Source of the DNA: JBGOTP01 sp041476545
GTDB taxonomy: Bacteria > Acidobacteriota > Vicinamibacteria > Vicinamibacterales > CAVVIG01
Direction of reading: 5' to 3'
NCBI GenBank assembly: GCA_041476545.1
Contig: JBGOTP010000106.1
Location: 1-13,835, forward strand
DNA: 13,835 nucleotides
The translations under genes and the position numbers were made by a program. Below the pieces are notes generated by a model. It had not been told where the DNA came from. It saw only the letters and a list, made by a program, of their open reading frames with translations, and did no database searches. Shown piece after piece: positions 9,503 to 13,835 of this stretch (position 1 is its first letter; each line of letters starts with the position of its first letter).

Positions 9503-10195
9503 TTATCGTCCCGATTTGGTTCTGGCGGCAGGTGGCCGGCGTTGCTCGAACGCCCGTGGCGGGGTCGTGGTGTCAAGGGCGGAGCGGAAGGCCTCGTCGC
9601 CTCGCAACGGGTCGAGGTCGGGGTCGTGTCTGGCGATCGCGCGGTTCTCCGGATTCAGCGCCACCGCCCGCTCCAGGTGGGCCATCGCTTCCGCCAGCTC
9701 CTGGCGCTGAGCATGTGCAACCGCGAGCATATAGAGCGCGTGATCGTTATTCGGATCCTCGTCTCGCACCAGCCGCAGATGCATGAGGGCCTCGTCGTAC
9801 CGCATGCCATTGATCGCCAGTGTCGCGGCGTAGAGCCGCTCCTCGACCGACACGGGGGCCGCCCCGAGAGGTGCCGCGTGTCGCTCGCAGATATTGAGAT
9901 ACAGCCGCACGCGCTCGTGGAGCTCCTTCTCCTCGGGATAGAGCCGGAGGACCGAGTTCAGCCGCTCGACGGCAGCCCGGTAGTCGTGGCGCTGCAGCGC
10001 CTCGAGCCCGCGTTCGTACAGGGCCACGGCTTCAAAATACGTGGAACGCCGGATCGCGGAAGAAGGGGGCAATGCTGGCACCGTCGCGCCGCGCCCGCGC
10101 CCCGGGGCCTGCCGATTGCGGTTCGCCTGAGGCGCCGGCGGATTGGGCTCCCCCGGCTGGGCCTTGGACTTCGGATTTGGCCGGTGCTTCGTCAT
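9503..10195 (-). CDS. Tetratricopeptide-repeat protein, function unknown
   Basis: A 230-residue protein that begins at an ATG. Residues 1-50 are a Pro/Asn/Arg/Lys/Gly-rich tail, basic and probably disordered, with no signal peptide or membrane segment. TPR-type helix pairs follow: about 53-87 (YERGLEAL, DYRAAVERL, VLRLYPEE), about 120-148 (GMRYDEALMHL, ending DEDPNN), and about 152-184 (LAVAHAQRQELAEAMAHLERAVALNPEN). The last 40 residues are again Pro/Arg-rich. TPR proteins are scaffolds, so a cytosolic protein-protein interaction role is likely, but the partner cannot be read from sequence. It ends 7 nt before glmU, suggesting co-expression with UDP-GlcNAc synthesis. No good Shine-Dalgarno site precedes its ATG. 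Confidence 0.85.
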   Translation of the reverse strand: MTKHRPNPKSKAQPGEPNPPAPQANRNRQAPGRGRGATVPALPPSSAIRRSTYFEAVALYERGLEALQRHDYRAAVERLNSVLRLYPEEKELHERVRLYLNICERHAAPLGAAPVSVEERLYAATLAINGMRYDEALMHLRLVRDEDPNNDHALYMLAVAHAQRQELAEAMAHLERAVALNPENRAIARHDPDLDPLRGDEAFRSALDTTTPPRAFEQRRPPAARTKSGR

Positions 10196-10251
10196 GAGGT
10201 TCTGCCGTGCGAAGAAAATCCGAACGGCCTCCCTCGCGTTGAAAGCGGGCT

Positions 10252-10281
10252 ACGGTAACAGAAGGTCATACGAGGGGTCAA
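10252..10281 (-). promoter_or_regulatory. Possible sigma70-like promoter for the TPR-glmU-glmS-uvrD unit
   Basis: On the minus strand, TTGACC at 10281-10276 matches five of six -35 bases. After 18 bp, TACCGT at 10257-10252 keeps only the first two and last bases of a -10. This lies in the 123-bp gap between rsmI and the TPR gene, the only gap on this strand large enough for a separate promoter. The match is weak. Confidence 0.25.
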
Positions 10282-10318
10282 GCGGATGGCTCTGAGCGAG
10301 CCAATCGGCCGCGATCGG

Positions 10319-11176
10319 TCATAAGACAGATTTCTTGGTTTTCTCAATGGCGTCGTACACATCATTGACAGCCATTGAATGGCGCTTCGCGAGACTGCTG
10401 ATTGCCTTGCGGCGCGTCACACCGCCACAATTGGTTATATCACCAAGTTCTTGGAGCAGAAGGGGCCCTGTCGCAGCGATAGGCTTAACTAAATCTGGCA
10501 TATGACATATTTTAACCACTACCGTATACTCGCCTCGCGGTTCGCCAAGACGACTTATCGCCTCAGATATTGGTCCTCTAACCAATTCTTCGTGCGCCTT
10601 TGTAAGCTCCCTGGCGATGCAGACCTGACACTCCCCTGCCACAGCCCTCAGTTTCTCAAGCGTCGCCAGGATCCGGTGTGGCGCTTCGAAGAAAACCGCA
10701 GTGCAGCCGATCTTGAGAAGCCGATCAAACCACTCGATTCGGTCTTTACCCCTAGTCGGAGGAAACCCAAGAAACGCGAAGTTTTCCCCGGAAAGTCCCG
10801 AGGCGGCAAGGGCGGCGATCGCCGCGCTCGCCCCGGGGACAGCCTCGACTCGGACGCCGGCCCCAATGGCGGCCCGGATCAGCGTTTCACCAGGGTCCGA
10901 TACCGTCGGCGTTCCCGCATCCGAGACGAGGGCGAGGTTCTCGCCTTGCTGCAGACGCCGCAAAAGCGAGGGGGCTTTGTGGGTCTCGTTGTGTTCGTGC
11001 AGACTCGTCATCGGAGTCTGAATGGCAAACCGCGCCAGGAGGCGCGCCGTTCGCCGCGTATCCTCGGCCGCAATCAGCGAAACTTCACGCAGGACGCGCA
11101 GCGCGCGATGTGTAATGTCTTCAAGATTGCCGATGGGTGTGGCGACGACGAACAGCGTGCCGGCCCTGGGAACCAT
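10319..11176 (-). CDS. rsmI: 16S rRNA (cytidine(1402)-2'-O)-methyltransferase
   Basis: A SAM-dependent tetrapyrrole-methylase-fold enzyme that 2'-O-methylates C1402 in the 16S rRNA decoding centre. It has 285 residues, like E. coli RsmI (286). Motifs are TPIGNL (13-18), EDTRRT (38-43), SDAGTP (85-90), VPGASA, GFPP, FFEAPHR, RELTKAHEE and GEYTVVV. The C-terminal segment (TRRKAISSLAKRHSMAVNDVYDAIEK) is the small helix-turn-helix-like RsmI tail. The ATG at 11176 agrees with the family N-terminus. No Shine-Dalgarno site is visible. The 3' part, roughly 10320-10800, is clearly lower in GC than the neighbours although all motifs are kept. It diverges from the DUF885 gene across 37 bp. Confidence 0.96.
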   Translation of the reverse strand: MVPRAGTLFVVATPIGNLEDITHRALRVLREVSLIAAEDTRRTARLLARFAIQTPMTSLHEHNETHKAPSLLRRLQQGENLALVSDAGTPTVSDPGETLIRAAIGAGVRVEAVPGASAAIAALAASGLSGENFAFLGFPPTRGKDRIEWFDRLLKIGCTAVFFEAPHRILATLEKLRAVAGECQVCIARELTKAHEELVRGPISEAISRLGEPRGEYTVVVKICHMPDLVKPIAATGPLLLQELGDITNCGGVTRRKAISSLAKRHSMAVNDVYDAIEKTKKSVL

Positions 11177-11213
11177 AACAAGCGGGTGTTTATTGTACCA
11201 TTGACGGATCGTG
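11177..11213. promoter_or_regulatory. Very short divergent intergenic region, rsmI / DUF885 gene
   Basis: Only 37 bp separate the two divergent start codons, so any promoters must overlap each other or the coding regions. On the minus strand TACAAT (11197-11192) is a five-of-six -10 match, 15 nt before the rsmI ATG, without a recognisable -35. An imperfect inverted repeat, ATAACA then TGTTTAT around AGCGGG (11175-11193), overlaps the rsmI start. A GGA lies 5 nt before the ATG at 11214 as a weak ribosome site. Confidence 0.3.
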
Positions 11214-12875
11214 ATGGCTGCGTCCGAACCACTACACCACTTCGTTGACGATCTTCTGGGGTATCTCCATGAGACGCACCCGACTCACGCCAGTCTCGAC
11301 GGTGTCCACACGCATGACGACCTGCTCGAGGACCTGAGTCGTCCGGCTGTTGAGGCGGAAGCCCACGCGCTGGCCGGATACCTCCGGCGGCTCGGCGACA
11401 TCGACGTGGCCGCGCTGCCGCAGACCGAGCGCCTCGAGCATCGCATGCTCGCTTCGAGCATTCGTGGTCGAATGTTCGAGCTCGAAGACGTTCGCACCTG
11501 GGAGCGCAACCCGCAGTACTACTCGGACATTCTGGCGTCGAGTATCGCGGGGCAGGCCCTTTTCACACACGCTCCGGCACCCGAGCGCGCCCGTCGCGTG
11601 CTCTCGAAGCTCCGCCAGACTCCGCGCTTGCTGCAGGCCGCGCGCGAGAACATCAAAGAGCCTCCGGGCATCTTCGTCAAGGTGGGCATCGAGTCGTTGC
11701 GCGGCGCGCTGAAGTTCATCGAGACGGACCTGCCGCGCGCATTTTCGAGTGTTGACGACCTGCATCTGCTTGGCGACCTCGCCGATGCCCAAGCGGAGGC
11801 CTCCCGCGCACTCGGTTCCTACCTGTACGACCTCGAAAACGACGTGGCCCCGCGCGCACGTGGTTCATTCCGTCTTGGGCGGGACAAGTTCGAGCAGAAG
11901 CTGAAACTGGAGGAAGGCTTGCCGATGCCTGCGGATCGGCTGCTGGGGATTGCGACCCGCGAGTTGAAGGCGACCCAGGACGCGTTCAAGACGCTCGCCG
12001 GCAAGGCGAATGGCGGCGACCCCCTGGCCGCCTGGGCCCGAACGAAAGCCGACCATCCCGGCCCCGGTGAACTCGTGGCCGTCGGGCGGCGCCAGCTCGA
12101 CGAACTGAAAACATACCTCGAGCGGCAGGCGCTCGTCAGTCTGCCGGAGGGGGAACCGATCACGGTCGCGCCCACGCCCGAGTTCTATCGATGGTCCTTC
12201 GCGAGCATGTGGACGCCCGGGCCGTTCGAAAGCCGGCCCACTCGTGCGTATTACTACCTGACGGACGCCGATCCGTCGTGGCCGGCCGATCGCCAGGCGG
12301 ATCACCTGCGCGACTACAACTACCCGACACTCTGGTCGATCTCGATTCACGAAGTCTACCCGGGACATTTTCTCCACTACCAGCATCTGCGCCGCGTCGA
12401 GTCGAGGGCACGGAAGTCGATCCTGTTCGCACCGGCGTCGTTTGTTGAGGGGTGGGCGCACTACTGCGAACACATGATGGTCGAGAGCGGATTCGGCCGC
12501 CAGGATCCCGCGATCAAGCTTGGTCAACTCGCCGAGGCGCTGATCCGTCTGGTGCGGTTCATCGTGGGCATCAAGTTGCACACCGAGGACCTGTCGGTCG
12601 AACAGGGCGTCAGGCTGTTTCGCGAAGAAGCGTACATGGAAGAAGCGAGTGCGCGCCGCGAGGCGGAACGCGGCACGTTCGATCCGACGTACCTCGTGTA
12701 CACCGCCGGCAAGCTCATGCTCCTCAAGCTCCGGAATGACTGCAAGCAGCAACAGGGCAAAGCGTTTTCACTCCGCACGTTTCACGACACGTTGCTTGGC
12801 AATGGCACGGCGCCATTCTGGCTCCATCGTCAACTCATGCTCGGCGCCGACGACCGTGGCGACTTGTTGGAATAG
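11214..12875 (+). CDS. DUF885 family protein, putative metallopeptidase
   Basis: A 553-residue, mostly helical protein with the hallmarks of the DUF885 family. HEVYPGH (379-385) has the look of a zinc-binding helix, although its spacing differs from classical HExxH. FVEGWAHYCEHM (410-421) lies 33 residues later and offers Glu412 or Glu419 as a possible third ligand, a layout reminiscent of M2/M3/M32-type zincins. Peptidase activity is therefore inferred. The N-terminus has no signal peptide or membrane segment, which suggests a cytosolic protein, whereas many relatives are exported. The ATG at 11214 is chosen over the adjacent GTG at 11211. An FmdB-type zinc-ribbon gene follows after 2 nt, so the two are very probably co-translated. 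Confidence 0.88.
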   Translation: MAASEPLHHFVDDLLGYLHETHPTHASLDGVHTHDDLLEDLSRPAVEAEAHALAGYLRRLGDIDVAALPQTERLEHRMLASSIRGRMFELEDVRTWERNPQYYSDILASSIAGQALFTHAPAPERARRVLSKLRQTPRLLQAARENIKEPPGIFVKVGIESLRGALKFIETDLPRAFSSVDDLHLLGDLADAQAEASRALGSYLYDLENDVAPRARGSFRLGRDKFEQKLKLEEGLPMPADRLLGIATRELKATQDAFKTLAGKANGGDPLAAWARTKADHPGPGELVAVGRRQLDELKTYLERQALVSLPEGEPITVAPTPEFYRWSFASMWTPGPFESRPTRAYYYLTDADPSWPADRQADHLRDYNYPTLWSISIHEVYPGHFLHYQHLRRVESRARKSILFAPASFVEGWAHYCEHMMVESGFGRQDPAIKLGQLAEALIRLVRFIVGIKLHTEDLSVEQGVRLFREEAYMEEASARREAERGTFDPTYLVYTAGKLMLLKLRNDCKQQQGKAFSLRTFHDTLLGNGTAPFWLHRQLMLGADDRGDLLE

Positions 12876-12877
12876 CC

Positions 12878-13297
12878 ATGCCCCTCTACGAATATGAGTG
12901 CGACGCCTGCGGCCATCGGTTCGAACGGATACAGAAATTCTCGGATGCCCCAGCCGATGCCTGCCCGAAATGCGGAGGGTCGATCCGCAAACTCATTTCA
13001 GCACCGGCGTTTCAGCTGAAGGGTACCGGGTGGTACGTCACCGATTATCCGAAGAAGGGCTCGGGCGGCCAGCACGAAGATGGACCGAAGGACGCCGCGT
13101 CGGGAGACAAGGATGCCAAGGCGGCGGAGAAACCCGCGACGTCAGAGCAATCGGAGTCCGGCGGAAAATCGGACAAGACCGGGAAGACGGACAAGAGCGA
13201 CAAGAGCGCCGGCGCGTCGGCGAGCGACAGCGGTTCGTCGAGCGCAACGGGCGCCCCGTCAACGCCCTCGAAGCCAGCCGCGAAGCCCAAAGATTAG
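12878..13297 (+). CDS. FmdB-type zinc-ribbon protein with disordered tail
   Basis: A 139-residue protein of the FmdB / putative regulatory zinc-ribbon family. The N-terminal domain begins MPLYEYECDACGHRFE and has two cysteine pairs, Cys8/Cys11 and Cys29/Cys32, that should bind one Zn2+. The domain ends with SAPAFQLKGTGWYVTDYP, typical of the family. From about residue 60 the chain is a Lys/Ser/Asp/Gly/Ala-rich low-complexity tail with repeated KSDK, KTDK and KSDK steps, surely disordered. The family name comes from a proposed regulator of formamidase/acetamidase genes, but most members have no known target and no such genes are nearby. It starts 2 nt after the DUF885 stop and converges on galU with a 10-bp gap. 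Confidence 0.9.
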   Translation: MPLYEYECDACGHRFERIQKFSDAPADACPKCGGSIRKLISAPAFQLKGTGWYVTDYPKKGSGGQHEDGPKDAASGDKDAKAAEKPATSEQSESGGKSDKTGKTDKSDKSAGASASDSGSSSATGAPSTPSKPAAKPKD

Positions 13298-13307
13298 ACG
13301 AGGCAGT

Positions 13308-13835
13308 TCAGCGTATGCCGGCGGGAACCGGGAGGCCGAGCTTCGCGAGGTACGCCGCGAACGGTTCCGCAAGATCGGGTCGTTTCATCGCAAAGTAGAC
13401 CACCGCTTTCAGGAAGCCCAGCTTGTTGCCGGTGTCGTGCCTGACGCCGTTGATTTCACAGGCGTAGATCGGCCGCGACTTCAACAGCTCCCGAAGGCCA
13501 TTGGTCAACTGAATCTCGCCCGTGCGGTCGCTCTTGATCGCCGCAAGCGCCGGAAAGATATCCGGTGTAAGAATGTAGCGGCCGATGATCGCCAGATCCG
13601 ACGGCGCCTCGTTGGCCGGCGGCTTCTCGACAAGGTCCAGGATCCGGTAGACGCCATCGCCGAGATTCTCTCCCAGCGCGGGCGCGATCACGCCGTATTT
13701 GGAGATCTCTTCGCGCGGCATTCGCTCCACCGCGAGCACCGGCCCTCCCACACGCGCGAAGACATCGGTCATCTGTTTGATGGCCGGAGGCGTCGCATCA
13801 ATCACATCGTCGGCGAGAATCACGGCGAACGGCTC
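13308..13835 (-). CDS. galU: UTP--glucose-1-phosphate uridylyltransferase, C-terminal part (5' end outside window)
   Basis: GalU makes UDP-glucose from UTP and glucose-1-phosphate for exopolysaccharide, lipopolysaccharide and glycolipid synthesis. 175 residues are visible and the frame stays open to the right edge, where it reads EPFAVILADDVID, the metal-binding region of the nucleotidyltransferase fold. Later motifs are DLVEKP, AIIGRYILTPDIF, TGEIQLTNGLREL and HDTGNKLGFLKAVVYFA, all typical of GalU. The N-terminal nucleotide-binding GxGTR loop is outside the window. The protein ends normally at a TGA. RfbA/RmlA-type thymidylyltransferases are more distant. Confidence 0.95.
   Translation of the reverse strand, partial: EPFAVILADDVIDATPPAIKQMTDVFARVGGPVLAVERMPREEISKYGVIAPALGENLGDGVYRILDLVEKPPANEAPSDLAIIGRYILTPDIFPALAAIKSDRTGEIQLTNGLRELLKSRPIYACEINGVRHDTGNKLGFLKAVVYFAMKRPDLAEPFAAYLAKLGLPVPAGIR

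Noticed and set aside
9496..9576. Longer GlmU from a TTG start at 9576
   Set aside because: It would add 27 non-homologous residues and overlap the TPR gene by 74 bp; the GTG at 9495 gives the family length and N-terminus.
10282..10320. Terminator hairpin after rsmI (GGCTC and GAGCC near 10287-10301)
   Set aside because: The stem is only 5 bp and no T-run follows in either direction.
11201..11236. Plus-strand promoter starting with TTGACG at 11201
   Set aside because: The -35 match is good but no -10-like hexamer lies 16-19 bp downstream, and it would place the transcript start inside the DUF885 gene.

Overview
This is a high-GC, densely packed bacterial chromosome segment made almost entirely of housekeeping genes. 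No gap between genes exceeds about 125 bp. I see no RNA gene, insertion sequence, prophage, CRISPR array or defence cassette. GyrB carries the long TOPRIM-domain insertion typical of Gram-negative-type gyrases. Adjacent gyrB-gyrA, a glmU-glmS pair, a DUF885 protein and weak Shine-Dalgarno sites would suit an Acidobacteriota (Vicinamibacteria-like) genome. That placement is an impression from gene style, not proof.

Layout. On the + strand, the 3' part of gyrB (2-949) is followed by an 85-bp repeat-like spacer, the complete gyrA (1035-3524) and a small predicted lipoprotein (3540-3914). These converge on a minus-strand cluster that is transcribed from right to left: rsmI (11176-10319), a TPR protein (10195-9503), glmU (9495-8113), glmS (8074-6230) and a UvrD/PcrA helicase (6221-3924). 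Gaps from the TPR gene downward are 7, 37 and 8 nt, so these four probably share a transcript. rsmI lies upstream across a 123-bp gap. Divergent from rsmI, a DUF885 putative metallopeptidase (11214-12875) and an FmdB-type zinc-ribbon protein (12878-13297) form a two-gene + strand unit. This converges on a partial galU (13308-13835, minus) that runs off the right edge.

Functions. gyrB/gyrA encode DNA gyrase and the helicase acts in DNA repair and transcription-associated unwinding. GlmS and GlmU carry out two of the steps from fructose-6-phosphate to UDP-GlcNAc, needed for peptidoglycan and lipid A; GalU makes UDP-glucose. RsmI methylates C1402 of 16S rRNA. The DUF885/FmdB pair and the lipoprotein have no assigned role.

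I found no convincing new multi-gene system. The points worth a second look are small: the gyrB-gyrA palindromic repeat, alanine at GyrA position 83, an RGG-type tract encoded by a 9-bp tandem repeat in the helicase linker, a low-GC 3' part of rsmI, 8-bp direct repeats before glmS, and the uncharacterised DUF885-FmdB pair.
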